64,000 bases of DNA from Pseudomonadota bacterium (lineage in GTDB: Bacteria; Pseudomonadota; Gammaproteobacteria; Xanthomonadales; Xanthomonadaceae), in the NCBI GenBank assembly GCA_018242425.1, contig JAFEBX010000009.1:266124-330123 (forward strand), given 5' to 3'. Made by a program: the position numbers and the translations under genes. Numbering within the stretch: position 1 is the first letter of the stretch; every line of letters starts with the position of its first letter. The notes under the pieces were generated by a model that saw only the letters and a program-made list of their open reading frames with translations, did no database searches and had not been told where the DNA came from. Shown piece after piece: positions 26,965 to 36,117 of the stretch.

Positions 26965-28499
26965 ACGCGATGTCGAAACCCTTCCAGTGGCGCGCATGGC
27001 ACGTCCTGCTCGCGGCGTCGTTGCTGGCGCTGCTGTTCCTCGGCATGCGCGGGCTGTGGGATCCCGACGAAGGCCGCTACACCAATGTCGCGCTCAACAT
27101 GCTCGACACCGGCAACTGGCTGTTCCCCCAGCGCACCGATGACGTCGGCCACTGGACCAAGCCGCCGCTGACCTACTGGGCGATCGCCGCCAGCATCGCA
27201 ACCTTCGGCGCCAATGCCTGGGCCGCGCGCCTGCCCTCGGCGCTGGCCTACCTGCTGTGCGTGGTTCTGGTGCGACAGATATCGTCGCGCCTGATTCCCG
27301 ATCGCCGCAACGAGACGGCCCTGCTGTTCGCGACGATGTTCATGCCGGCCGGCGCATCGCAACTCATCACCACCGACTTCGTGCTGGCCGCCTGCGAAAC
27401 GCTGGCGGTCTGCGGCTTCGTTTGCGCGCGTTTCGGCGATCCGCCGGCATTGCAGCGGCGCGCGTGGTGGTTGGCGATGTGGCTGGGCTTCGGCCTCGCT
27501 TTCCTCACCAAGGGACCGCCTGGATTGCTGCCGGCGCTGTCGCTGGTCGCGTTCTCGTTGTGGGTGCGCGAACCCGATCGCCCACGCGATCCGCTGGTGC
27601 ATGTCGGCGGCTTCGTGCTGTTCGCGCTGGTGGCGTTGCCCTGGTACTTGGTGGTGACGCAGCACACGCCGGGATTGCTGCAGTACTTCACCGGCAGCGA
27701 AGTGGTCGATCGCGTCGCCAGCGACGTCCATCGCCGCAACGGCGAGTGGTACGGCTGGCTGGTGGTGTATGGCCCGACGATCCTGATCGGTGCATTCCCG
27801 TGGACGTGGTACGTCATCCGCTGGTTCGGGACGTTGCCGGCGTCGCTCCGCCGCTGGTGGCGCAATTCGGCGATCCGTCGCGCCGAGGCCGGCGACGTGC
27901 TGGTCGCGTTGTGGATCCTGCTGCCGCTGCTGGTGTTCTGCCTGTCGCGCTCGCGCCTCCCGCTGTACGTGCTGCCGCTGTTCCCGGCACTGGCGATCGC
28001 GGCGATGCGCATGCGCCGCGGGGCTGCCTTGCCCAATTGGCTCTGGATGATCGCGCTGGTCGCGGTGATGAAGATCGGTTCGCTGCTGATCCCGGCGACG
28101 CTCGATGTCCGCACCTTCATCGCCGAGATCCACAAGCGCAGCGGCGACGTGCCGGTGAAACGCGTGGTCTTCATCGACGATACCCAGCGTTATGCCCTGC
28201 ATCTCTATCTCGGCTTGCCGGCGCGCGTCGATCGCGTCGGCATGGATGTCGGTTCGCAGGCGCGCTTCAATCCCGATTTCGACCGCTCCGCTTCCGATGA
28301 GCTCGCGCGTTTCCGCGGCGATCCCGGCGTGTTGTGGGTGACCAAGCAGCGCCACTGGCCGCAGGTGCAACAGTGGATGACGGATCGCGGCGCGCGCGCG
28401 GTCATGCTCGGCGATGCGTTCGCGGAGTATCCGCAGGATATCGGCAAGGACGGCAGGCCGAAGCCGGATGATGCGCGGGTGATGTTCCGGGTGGAGTGA
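26961..28499 (+). CDS. ArnT/PMT-like family 39 glycosyltransferase
   Basis: A 512-residue integral membrane protein with about eleven hydrophobic segments. The first periplasmic loop holds DPDEGRY (Asp34, Asp36, Glu37), the acidic motif of GT39/GT83 polyprenyl-phosphate-sugar transferases such as ArnT, followed by WTKPPLTYW, also typical. It should move a sugar from an undecaprenyl-phosphate donor onto lipid A or another envelope acceptor at the periplasmic face. The C-terminal soluble part (about 410-512) is shorter than in E. coli ArnT. The donor sugar is unknown. It overlaps the dehydratase gene by four bases, although a shared pathway is not obvious. Followed by repeat copy 2. Confidence 0.88.
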   Translation: MNAMSKPFQWRAWHVLLAASLLALLFLGMRGLWDPDEGRYTNVALNMLDTGNWLFPQRTDDVGHWTKPPLTYWAIAASIATFGANAWAARLPSALAYLLCVVLVRQISSRLIPDRRNETALLFATMFMPAGASQLITTDFVLAACETLAVCGFVCARFGDPPALQRRAWWLAMWLGFGLAFLTKGPPGLLPALSLVAFSLWVREPDRPRDPLVHVGGFVLFALVALPWYLVVTQHTPGLLQYFTGSEVVDRVASDVHRRNGEWYGWLVVYGPTILIGAFPWTWYVIRWFGTLPASLRRWWRNSAIRRAEAGDVLVALWILLPLLVFCLSRSRLPLYVLPLFPALAIAAMRMRRGAALPNWLWMIALVAVMKIGSLLIPATLDVRTFIAEIHKRSGDVPVKRVVFIDDTQRYALHLYLGLPARVDRVGMDVGSQARFNPDFDRSASDELARFRGDPGVLWVTKQRHWPQVQQWMTDRGARAVMLGDAFAEYPQDIGKDGRPKPDDARVMFRVE

Positions 28500-28808
28500 A
28501 AGGCATCGCACACGCTGTCTCAGTGAGGCGCCAGTCCGGTGCGCGGGACGCCGTGAATCCATCCATGGAGGCTCGTGCGCGTCATCCATGACGCGCAACG
28601 CCCGCTTACCGGACTGGCGCCCCACTGAGCGCGCGTGTTGTTGCTTTCAAGAGAAAGTGCGAAAAGCCCGCCACCGGCGGCGCCTGTGCGGTTCGTCCGT
28701 ATCACCGACCATACGAGGCATGGATGCCGAGTCGAGCCTACATGGACGTATTCACGGCGTGTCGGCGATACGGATAACCGCTGCAGGCGCTCAGCCGGGC
28801 GATGCTTT
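28500..28808. repeat. Dispersed intergenic repeat, copy 2 (long form)
   Basis: About 309 bases that begin AAGGCATCGC directly after the glycosyltransferase stop and end GCGATGCTTT. The left part is a palindromic arm: GGCGCCAGTCCGGT (28531-28544) pairs with ACCGGACTGGCGCC (28609-28622), with CGTCATCCATGACG inside. The right part shares its blocks with copies 1 and 3 (GGCGGCGCCTGTGCGGTTCG, GAGGCATGGATGCCGAG, GTTCACGGCGTGTCGG-like). The left arm and the right block are also imperfect inverted copies of each other (GACGCCGTGAATCCATCCAT against ATGGATGGGTTCACGGCGTG in copy 1). It fills the gap between convergent genes; nothing else is seen there. Confidence 0.78.
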
Positions 28809-28834
28809 GTGGCGACCCACGCCACCAGCGCGTG

Positions 28835-29731
28835 CTACCGTCGCCGGATCGGAATGCGATTCAGCGGCACCGATGCCAGTTCGCCACCGGGAACACGGAT
28901 CGGCGTGCCGGGTTCCGGACCCCAGGCCTGCGCGTAGATCGCCTCCCACGTCAGCGGAAAACGGTCCGCGCGATCACGCGGATAGGCGGCATCGGCGGCG
29001 GCGAAGCGTGCGCGTCCGCTCAGGCTGTGGCGACGCGCATGCAACGCATTGGTCGCGCCCATCGCCTTGAGCCCGCGCAACACGCTGGCGAAGTCCGGCA
29101 AGGTTTCCACCAGCAGGTCGCGATCGAGCACCGGTTCGCGGAATCCCGCCGCGACCAGCGCATCGCCAAACCCGGCGATGTCGACGAAGGGACTGACGTG
29201 CGGCACGGCATCGGCGGCGGCGAATGCCTCGCGCAGTTCGTACAGGGTGTCGGTGCCGAAGGTCGTGCACAGCAGCAGGCCGCCGGGCTTCAGCACGCGA
29301 CGGAATCCTGCGAAGGCAGCAGGCAGATCATCGATCCATTGCAATGCGAGATTGCAGAACAGCACGTCGACGCTGCCATCGGCCAGCGGTAGCGCGCGCA
29401 GGTCGGCGCAGACGCGGTCGACCGCCTTGCGCCGCAACCATTGCCCGCGCGTGTTGGCGCCCGCGATGTGCAGCATCGGCAATGCCGCATCGATCGCGAG
29501 CACGCGGGCATCGGGCAACTGCTTGCGGAACCATGCGGCCGCATGCGCCGGGCCGCAGCCGAGGTCGACCACGACCTGCGGCTTGGCATCGCCATGGCGG
29601 ATGGCGTAGTGATCGAACGATTCCAGCAGGCGCGATTCGATTTCGCGCTGCAGGGCCGAAGCATCCTCATACCCCTGCGCCGCGCGCCCGAAAGCGTGTC
29701 GCACCTGGCGCGTGTCGAAGACTTCGTTCAC
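28835..29731 (-). CDS. bioC: Malonyl-[acyl-carrier protein] O-methyltransferase BioC
   Basis: A 298-residue SAM-dependent methyltransferase that methylates malonyl-ACP so that fatty-acid synthesis can build the pimeloyl moiety of biotin. The SAM motif is VVDLGCGPAHA (about 53-63); the BioC pattern FGRAAQGYEDASALQREI near the N-terminus and FCNLALQWIDDL are family-typical. It is the last gene of a bioB-bioF-bioH-bioC operon and its ATG overlaps the bioH stop (ATGA). Length is slightly longer than E. coli BioC (251) because of a C-terminal extension, which is usual in Xanthomonadaceae. Confidence 0.94.
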   Translation of the reverse strand: MNEVFDTRQVRHAFGRAAQGYEDASALQREIESRLLESFDHYAIRHGDAKPQVVVDLGCGPAHAAAWFRKQLPDARVLAIDAALPMLHIAGANTRGQWLRRKAVDRVCADLRALPLADGSVDVLFCNLALQWIDDLPAAFAGFRRVLKPGGLLLCTTFGTDTLYELREAFAAADAVPHVSPFVDIAGFGDALVAAGFREPVLDRDLLVETLPDFASVLRGLKAMGATNALHARRHSLSGRARFAAADAAYPRDRADRFPLTWEAIYAQAWGPEPGTPIRVPGGELASVPLNRIPIRRR

Positions 29732-30489
29732 GGCAGGATGCGCTCGAGTGCTGCCGCAACGGCTTCGGCATGGGTGAGGAACGGCGCGTGCCCGGCGTGG
29801 TCCACCACTTCGATCGCGGCACCGGGCGTCAATTCGATCGCTTGCTGCATTGCGCGCGGATCGACCAGGCGATCACGGCGACCGCCGATCCACAGGCTCG
29901 GCAACGCCAACGATGGAAGCCCCGGCCGCAGGTCGCTGGTTTCCAGCAATTCCAGGCCATCGGCGAGCACCGATGCCGCCGGTTCGCCGCGCGCGAACAA
30001 TGCATCGCGCAAATGGCGCAACTCTTCCTTGGCCTGGTTGGAGCCGAAGGCTTCCAGCGCGAGGAAACGGTCAAGCGTGCCGCGCCAGTCGCTGCGCAGG
30101 CCCGCGGCGAAATCTCGGAAGATTTCCGGCGACATGCCCCAGCGCCAATCGTCCTTGCGCACGAAGCACGGTGTTGCGCACAGCATTGCCAGCGCGCGCA
30201 TCGGCACGGCGTGCTGCGCGGCATGCAGCGCGACCAATCCGCCCAGCGACCAGCCGCACCACGTCGCGCCTTGTGGCACTTCCGCCGCGATCGCGGCAGC
30301 GCAGGCATCAAGCCGCAGCGGAACGGCGCTGTCGCGTGATTCCCCGTGCCCCGGCAAATCGACCACATGCAATGTGCAGCGATCGCGCAAGCGCTCGACC
30401 AATGGCGCGAACACGCCGCCATGCATCGCCCAGCCGTGCAGCAGGACCAGGTCGGGTCCGCTGCCGACGCGTTCGATGTGCAAGCTCAT
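29728..30489 (-). CDS. bioH: Pimeloyl-[acyl-carrier protein] methyl ester esterase BioH
   Basis: A 253-residue alpha/beta hydrolase that removes the methyl group from pimeloyl-ACP methyl ester, ending the BioC-BioH detour. The family N-terminus [13 protein letters not shown] is present; the nucleophile is Ser81 in GWSLGG, the acid is in [10 protein letters not shown], and the base is His in DHAGHAPF. The ATG 30489 overlaps the bioF stop, and its own stop overlaps bioC. The frame is open upstream within bioF, but that part does not encode hydrolase sequence. Placement between bioF and bioC confirms the assignment. Confidence 0.95.
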   Translation of the reverse strand: MSLHIERVGSGPDLVLLHGWAMHGGVFAPLVERLRDRCTLHVVDLPGHGESRDSAVPLRLDACAAAIAAEVPQGATWCGWSLGGLVALHAAQHAVPMRALAMLCATPCFVRKDDWRWGMSPEIFRDFAAGLRSDWRGTLDRFLALEAFGSNQAKEELRHLRDALFARGEPAASVLADGLELLETSDLRPGLPSLALPSLWIGGRRDRLVDPRAMQQAIELTPGAAIEVVDHAGHAPFLTHAEAVAAALERILP

Positions 30490-31670
30490 CGTGCCGGCAG
30501 GTTGTCGCGTGCGCGCGCCAACGCCTGCACCAGCGTATTGACCTCGCTGGGCGTGTGCAGGGCCGACAGGGTGACGCGCAGCCGCGATGCATTGTCGGGA
30601 ACCGTTGGCGGGCGGATTGCCGCCACCCACAAGCCTTCGTCTTCCAGCGCAGCCGACATCGCCAACGCACTTTGCTCGTCGCCGCAGGGCACCGGCTGAA
30701 TCGGTGTTTCGCTGACGGGCAATTCGAAGCCGAGTTGTTGCATCTTCTCGCGGAAGCGCGCGATCAATGATTCCAGGCGTTCGCGTCGCCAGTGGTCGCT
30801 GCGCGCCATCTTCACCGCCTGCAGCGACGCGACCGCCAGCGCCGGCGGCGGCGCAGTGGAATAGATGAATCCGCGCGCGGCTTGCACAAGGTGTTCGATG
30901 TAGTCCGCCTCGCCCACCACCACTGCGCCGTATCCACCCAGGGCCTTGCCCAGCGTGACCAGTTGCAGCGGCACTTCGGCCGGGCCCAGTTTCGCCGCTG
31001 CAACGCAACCACGTCCCTCGTCGCCGACGACCCCGATGCCGTGGGCATCATCGACATACAAAGTGGCATGTTGCACGCGCGCGATCAGCGCAAGTTGCTT
31101 CAGTGGAGCGATGTCGCCATCCATGCTGAAGACGCCGTCGGTCGCGACCAGCGCCGCGCCATCGACATTGGAGCGCAATTGCCGCAACGCGCCTTCGGCA
31201 TCGCCGTGCGGATAGCGCCGCAACATCGCCCCGGACAGGCGCGCGCCATCGATCAGGCTGGCGTGGTCGAGGCGATCCTGCACGCAGATGTCGCCTTCGC
31301 CCAGGAATGCCTGCAATACCGCGAGGTTCGCCACGTAACCGCTGTCGAACAGCAGCGCGCGCGGATAGCCCAGCCACTCGGCGATCGCTCGCTCCAGTGC
31401 CGCATGCGCCGCATGGCGACCGCAGACCAGTGGCGAGCCGGCGCTACCGTAACCGTTGCGCGCGGCGCCATCCTGCAGCGCCGAGTTGACCGAGAAATGT
31501 TGCGACAGCCCCAGATAATCATTGCCGCAGAAATTCAACAGCCAGCGGCCATCCACTTCACAACCGATGCCATCGCGACGCACGACCGTGCGCAACCGGC
31601 GCAGGCGATGCTGCGCTTCGCGCTCGGCGCGCTGTTCGGCGACGTGCGTGCGGATCGAGGGCCGCGCCAT
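30486..31670 (-). CDS. bioF: 8-amino-7-oxononanoate synthase BioF
   Basis: A 394-residue PLP enzyme of the alpha-oxoamine synthase family, condensing pimeloyl-ACP with alanine. Key motifs are NDYLGL (about 50-55), [22 protein letters not shown] (PLP-binding Asp) and the PLP lysine Lys242 in [11 protein letters not shown]. The start is one base after the bioB stop, so it is tightly coupled to bioB. Full normal length. Confidence 0.96.
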   Translation of the reverse strand: MARPSIRTHVAEQRAEREAQHRLRRLRTVVRRDGIGCEVDGRWLLNFCGNDYLGLSQHFSVNSALQDGAARNGYGSAGSPLVCGRHAAHAALERAIAEWLGYPRALLFDSGYVANLAVLQAFLGEGDICVQDRLDHASLIDGARLSGAMLRRYPHGDAEGALRQLRSNVDGAALVATDGVFSMDGDIAPLKQLALIARVQHATLYVDDAHGIGVVGDEGRGCVAAAKLGPAEVPLQLVTLGKALGGYGAVVVGEADYIEHLVQAARGFIYSTAPPPALAVASLQAVKMARSDHWRRERLESLIARFREKMQQLGFELPVSETPIQPVPCGDEQSALAMSAALEDEGLWVAAIRPPTVPDNASRLRVTLSALHTPSEVNTLVQALARARDNLPAR

Positions 31671-31671
31671 C

Positions 31672-32709
31672 TCAGGCTGCGTTCTGGATGGTGATGCCGG
31701 CGTGCACGGTGTCGCTGCACGATGCCGCTTCGGTCAACTGCATCGGCCGCAGGCCAAGACGCTCGAACAGCCTGGCGTCGTGATCGACATCCGGATTGCC
31801 GGTGGTCAGCAGCTTTTCACCGTGGAAGATCGAGTTGGCGCCGGCGAGGAAGCACAGCGCCTGCAGTTCGTCGCCCATGGTTTCGCGTCCGGCCGACAGG
31901 CGCACCATCGACTTCGGCATGATGATGCGGGCAACCGCAATCGTGCGCACGAATTCGAAGGAATCGAGTTCGGCGACGGTGTTCTTTTCGGCGAGCGGCG
32001 TGCCGGCGACCTGCACCAGGCGGTTGATCGGCACCGAATCGGGATGCGCCGGCAGGTTGGCCAGCGTGCGCAGCAGGCCGGCGCGTTGCGCCCGCGATTC
32101 GCCCATGCCGACGATGCCGCCACAACAGGTCTTCATGCCCGCGTCGCGCACGTGGGTCAGCGTGTCGAGGCGATCCTGGTAATTGCGCGTGGTGATGACA
32201 TCGCCGTAGAAGTCCGGCGCGGTATCGAGATTGTGGTTGTAGTAGTCGAGGCCGGCATCCTTCAAGGCATCGGCCTGCGGCGCGCTGAGCATGCCGAGGG
32301 TGGCGCAGGTCTCGAGACCAAGCGCCTTCACCCCACGGATCATTTCCGCGACCTTGGGGATGTCGCGATCCTTGGGCGAACGCCAGGCCGCGCCCATGCA
32401 AAAGCGCGAGGCACCGGCGGCCTTGGCCGCGCGCGCGCGTTCCAGCACGGCCTCGGCGTCCATCAGCTTGGTCGCCTCGACGCCGGTGTGATAGCGCTGG
32501 GCTTGCGGGCAATAACCGCAGTCTTCCGGGCAACCGCCGGTCTTCACCGACAGCAGCGTGCTGATCTGCACCTCGGCCGGATCGAAATATTGGCGATGGC
32601 TGGAGGCCGCGCGCTGGACCAGCTCGGTGAACGGCAGCGCGAACAGGGCTTCGACCTCGGATTGGCTCCAGTCGTGGCGCAGGGCGGGGACAGGTCCGAC
32701 ATCAGGCAT
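31672..32709 (-). CDS. bioB: Biotin synthase BioB
   Basis: A 345-residue radical-SAM enzyme inserting sulfur into dethiobiotin. The [4Fe-4S] cysteines are Cys60, Cys64 and Cys67 in CPEDCGYC; the [2Fe-2S] ligands lie in the later Cys residues ([18 protein letters not shown]) and the Arg of the conserved PINRLVQV region follows. ATG 32709 is chosen because residues upstream are not family-like. It is the first gene of the operon, divergent from comF with only 49 bases between. bioA and bioD are not in the window. No clear BirA- or BioR-type operator is visible in the short gap. Confidence 0.96.
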   Translation of the reverse strand: MPDVGPVPALRHDWSQSEVEALFALPFTELVQRAASSHRQYFDPAEVQISTLLSVKTGGCPEDCGYCPQAQRYHTGVEATKLMDAEAVLERARAAKAAGASRFCMGAAWRSPKDRDIPKVAEMIRGVKALGLETCATLGMLSAPQADALKDAGLDYYNHNLDTAPDFYGDVITTRNYQDRLDTLTHVRDAGMKTCCGGIVGMGESRAQRAGLLRTLANLPAHPDSVPINRLVQVAGTPLAEKNTVAELDSFEFVRTIAVARIIMPKSMVRLSAGRETMGDELQALCFLAGANSIFHGEKLLTTGNPDVDHDARLFERLGLRPMQLTEAASCSDTVHAGITIQNAA

Positions 32710-32758
32710 GGGGATTTTCCGAGGGTGCAGTAGCGCTGGGCCTGCCAGTCTGGAAACC

Positions 32759-33514
32759 ATGTCCAGCGCTGTCAACCTGAACCCCGTTACGGAAGTTGAC
32801 TGGCCCGCCCGCCGGGGTGGCTGGCGACGCGCCGTGGATGCCGCCATCGACGCCCTCTATCCCCGTCGCTGCCTGGCCTGCGACTGCGAGGGCCAACCCG
32901 GCCTCGACCTGTGCCGGCTGTGCGAGGTCGAACTGCCATGGCTGCCGCCGGCCTGCCCGCGTTGCGCCCTGCCCTCGATGTTCGGCCTACCCTGCGAGCG
33001 CTGCAGCGGTCGTACCTCGCCGATCCAGCGCACCCGTGCCGCCTTCCTCTACAACGCCCCGATCGATCGCCTGCTGCCGCGACTGAAATTCCACGAGGAC
33101 TTGTGCGTTGGCCGGCTGGCCTCGTCGTTGATGTTGCGGGCGTTGCAACACGCCGATCGCCCCGACGCCGTCATCGCGATCCCGTTGCACCGCAAGCGCC
33201 TGCGCAAGCGCGGCTACAACCAGGCGCTGGAACTCGCCAAGCCACTCGCCCAAGCCTTCGACCTGCCGCTACGCGGCGACCTGCTGCAGCGGCGCCAGCA
33301 CACCAGCGCGCAATCGAGCCTCGACAAGGGCGCACGCGCGGTGAACATGCAGGACGTCTTCGTGGGAGTGCGCGGGAAACGCGAAGTGCCGCGTCATGTC
33401 GCCCTGGTGGACGACGTGATGACGACCGGGGCGACTCTGGAGGCCGCGGCGATCGCGCTCAAGGCGATCGGTGTGCAGCGCATCGATGCATGGGTCTGCG
33501 CGCGGGTGCCCTAG
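32759..33514 (+). CDS. ComF family phosphoribosyltransferase-like protein
   Basis: A 251-residue ComF/GntX family protein linked to DNA uptake or processing. It has the N-terminal double zinc ribbon (Cys38/Cys41, Cys52/Cys55, Cys66/Cys69, Cys79/Cys82) and a C-terminal phosphoribosyltransferase domain with the PRPP loop [13 protein letters not shown] (about 214-226) preceded by [12 protein letters not shown]. The location beside bioB is conserved in Xanthomonadaceae. Its TAG stop overlaps the ubiA stop on the other strand within CTAG at 33511-33514. Confidence 0.9.
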   Translation: MSSAVNLNPVTEVDWPARRGGWRRAVDAAIDALYPRRCLACDCEGQPGLDLCRLCEVELPWLPPACPRCALPSMFGLPCERCSGRTSPIQRTRAAFLYNAPIDRLLPRLKFHEDLCVGRLASSLMLRALQHADRPDAVIAIPLHRKRLRKRGYNQALELAKPLAQAFDLPLRGDLLQRRQHTSAQSSLDKGARAVNMQDVFVGVRGKREVPRHVALVDDVMTTGATLEAAAIALKAIGVQRIDAWVCARVP

Positions 33515-34419
33515 CCGCGCCAGAAGTCCAGCGCGATGGCAGCGAAGATCGCCAGCCCCACCCAGTTGTTGTGGCGGAATGCGCGGAAGCAGCCATCGCG
33601 GTCGCGATTCCCCGCCATCCGGAATTCCCAGGCCACCAGTAGCGCCGCGACCAGCAATCCACCCCAGTACCAGCTGCCGCGATGGGCATCGTGGCCGACC
33701 AGCGCCAGCGTCGCGAACATGCAGGCATAGAGCACGCCCTGCGCGATCAGGTCGGCGTCGCCGAAGAGGATCGCCGTGGATTTCGCGCCCATGCGGATGT
33801 CGTCGTCGCGATCGACCATCGCATACCAGGTGTCATAGGCGGTCGACCACAGGATGTTGGCGATGTAGATCAGCCACGCCAGTTTCGGCACGCCGCCGGT
33901 GATCGCCGCGAACGCCATCGGGATGCCCCAGCCGAAGGCCATGCCGAGATACACCTGCGGGAAATACGTGTAGCGCTTGAGATAGGGATAACTCGCGGCC
34001 AGCACCACGCCGACCACGCTCATCATGATGGTCAGGCGGTTCTGGGTGAGCACCAGCGCGAATGCCGCCAGCATCAGCACTGCGAACAGCACCAGCGCCT
34101 CGCGGCCACTCACCTCGCCGGTCGCAAGCGGTCGTCCGCGCGTGCGCTCGACCGAACCATCCAGCCAGCGGTCGGCATAGTCGTTGATCACGCAACCGGC
34201 AGCGCGGGTCAGCCACACGCCAAGGGTGAACACGACGAGCGGCTTCCACGCCGGCATGCCGTTGGCCGCGAACCACAGCCCCCACCATGTCGGCCACAGT
34301 AGCAGCAGCCAGCCGACCGGCTTGTCGGCGCGCATCAATCGCAGGTAAAGACGCAGCTTGCGCCGCCACTCCGGTTCGATCGGCTGGTTCCAGGCCTCGG
34401 GGATCTGCGGCGTTGACAT
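33511..34419 (-). CDS. ubiA: 4-hydroxybenzoate octaprenyltransferase UbiA
   Basis: A 302-residue integral membrane prenyltransferase attaching the polyprenyl tail to 4-hydroxybenzoate in ubiquinone synthesis. The first Mg-prenyl-diphosphate motif is NDYADRWLD (Asn79 to Asp87); the second is in [18 protein letters not shown]. About eight hydrophobic helices are seen. ATG 34419 has AGG 8 bases upstream; an ATG two codons earlier is the alternative. UbiC is not adjacent. Tail-to-tail with comF, with overlapping stop codons. Confidence 0.95.
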   Translation of the reverse strand: MSTPQIPEAWNQPIEPEWRRKLRLYLRLMRADKPVGWLLLLWPTWWGLWFAANGMPAWKPLVVFTLGVWLTRAAGCVINDYADRWLDGSVERTRGRPLATGEVSGREALVLFAVLMLAAFALVLTQNRLTIMMSVVGVVLAASYPYLKRYTYFPQVYLGMAFGWGIPMAFAAITGGVPKLAWLIYIANILWSTAYDTWYAMVDRDDDIRMGAKSTAILFGDADLIAQGVLYACMFATLALVGHDAHRGSWYWGGLLVAALLVAWEFRMAGNRDRDGCFRAFRHNNWVGLAIFAAIALDFWRG

Positions 34420-34488
34420 GCGCATAGCCTAGCAGCGCGGCTGGCCCTTACAGTAGCGATTCCCCTCGCATGACATCAGGCCCCGCGA

Positions 34489-36117
34489 ATGAGGTTAGAT
34501 CGTCGCACGCTGCCCACCTTCCTGTTCACCGCCTGCTGTGCCGCAGTCTCGCTGTCAGTATTCGCCCGCGACACACCGACCGCGACGGCGCCCGCGATCA
34601 TCCCTCTGCCGGCCTCGATGGAAATGGACGCCGGACGATTCCATCCCGGCAAAACCTTGCACATCGCGATCAGCGGGAAACTCGCCGATCGCAGCGCCAT
34701 CGCCACGCTCGCCAACGATGTGTTGCGCGAGGCCTGGCATCGCCCGGTCGCCGCCGCCCCCACGCAGGGACACGCCGATCTCCGCCTTGTCCTTGCAGCC
34801 GACGCGGGCGCCAACCGCGAGTCCTACACACTGCGGATCACGCGCGACGGCATCGTCATCCGCGCACCCAGCGACACCGGCCTGTTCTACGGCCTGCAGA
34901 CGCTGCGCCAGATCGCCACGCCCGGCAGCAGCGCGAGCGCCGGTCTTCCCGCACTGCACATCGCCGACCAGCCGCGTTTCGGCTATCGCGGCCTGATGCT
35001 GGATTCCGCCCGCCACATGCAGTCGATCCCCGCGATCAAGCAGCAACTCGACCTGATGGCGCGCTACAAGTTCAACACCTTCCACTGGCATCTCACCGAC
35101 GACCAGGGCTGGCGCATCGAGATCAAGCGTTATCCCAAGCTGGCGTCGATCTCGTCGATGCGCAAGGAGACGGTGATCGGCAATCCCGACAACGGCGCGA
35201 CCGCGCGCGACGGCATTCCCTACGGCGGTTACTACACCCAGGCGCAGGCCCGCGAGATCGTCGCCTATGCGAAGGCACGACACATCACCGTGATTCCGGA
35301 AATCGACATGCCGGGGCACATGGTCGCGGCGCTCGCAGCCTATCCCGAACTCGCGTGCACGCCCGGTCCGTTCGACGTGTACACCACCTGGGGCGTCTCC
35401 GATGACGTCCTCTGTCCGAGTCCGCAGACCTTCGCTTTCGTCGAAGGCGTGCTGACGGAAGTGATGGCGGTCTTCCCCTCCCGTTACGTGCATGTCGGCG
35501 GCGATGAGGCACCGACCACGCGCTGGAAGCAGAGCGCGCTGGCCCAGGACATCATCCGTCGCGAAGGCTTGAAGGACGAGCACGCGTTGCAAGGCTGGTT
35601 CCTGCGTCGCGTCGAAGGCTTCGTCCGCGCGCATGGCCGCACGATCATCGGCTGGGACGAAATCCTCGAAGGCGGCGCTTCGCCAACCGCCACCGTGATG
35701 TCGTGGCGTGGCATGCAGGGCGGCATCGATGCCGTGCGCCTCGGCCACGACGTGATCATGGCGCCGACCAGCCACGTCTATCTCGACTACTGCCAGTCCA
35801 AGACGCCGGGCGAACCACTGTGCATCGACAATTTCCTGCCATTGCGCACGGTCTACGACTTCGAACCCGTCCCCGACGGGCTGACCGCGCCACAGGTCGC
35901 GCGCATCCTTGGTGGCCAGGGCAATCTGTGGACCGAATTCGTCAAGACGCAACAGGACGTGCAATACATGCTGTTCCCGCGCAGCTTCGCGCTGGCGGAA
36001 GTGTTGTGGTCGCCGAAACAGGCGCGCGACTGGAACGGTTTCCTGCTGCGGGTTCCGGCGCAATTCGCCGAACTTGACCGCCTGCACGTGAACTATCGCC
36101 GCCTGGATCCCCAATGA
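34489..36117 (+). CDS. Secreted beta-N-acetylhexosaminidase (GH20)
   Basis: A 542-residue exported glycoside hydrolase of family 20 that releases terminal GlcNAc or GalNAc from chitin fragments or glycoproteins by substrate-assisted catalysis. A signal peptide (about 1-27, ending SVFA) is followed by the GH20b domain (about 30-165) and the catalytic barrel (from GYRGLMLDSARH). The catalytic pair is Asp339-Glu340 in HVGGDE; the motif FHWHLTDDQGWR is also present. The stop overlaps the GH29 gene (ATGA), so the two enzymes are co-translated. This fits trimming of fucosylated N-glycans. Confidence 0.94.
   Translation: MRLDRRTLPTFLFTACCAAVSLSVFARDTPTATAPAIIPLPASMEMDAGRFHPGKTLHIAISGKLADRSAIATLANDVLREAWHRPVAAAPTQGHADLRLVLAADAGANRESYTLRITRDGIVIRAPSDTGLFYGLQTLRQIATPGSSASAGLPALHIADQPRFGYRGLMLDSARHMQSIPAIKQQLDLMARYKFNTFHWHLTDDQGWRIEIKRYPKLASISSMRKETVIGNPDNGATARDGIPYGGYYTQAQAREIVAYAKARHITVIPEIDMPGHMVAALAAYPELACTPGPFDVYTTWGVSDDVLCPSPQTFAFVEGVLTEVMAVFPSRYVHVGGDEAPTTRWKQSALAQDIIRREGLKDEHALQGWFLRRVEGFVRAHGRTIIGWDEILEGGASPTATVMSWRGMQGGIDAVRLGHDVIMAPTSHVYLDYCQSKTPGEPLCIDNFLPLRTVYDFEPVPDGLTAPQVARILGGQGNLWTEFVKTQQDVQYMLFPRSFALAEVLWSPKQARDWNGFLLRVPAQFAELDRLHVNYRRLDPQ

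Noticed and set aside
28588..29070. Small open frames in the intergenic repeats (for example starting MDAESS or MTRNAR)
   Set aside because: They occur because the repeat is open in several frames; they have no ribosome sites and recur wherever the repeat does.
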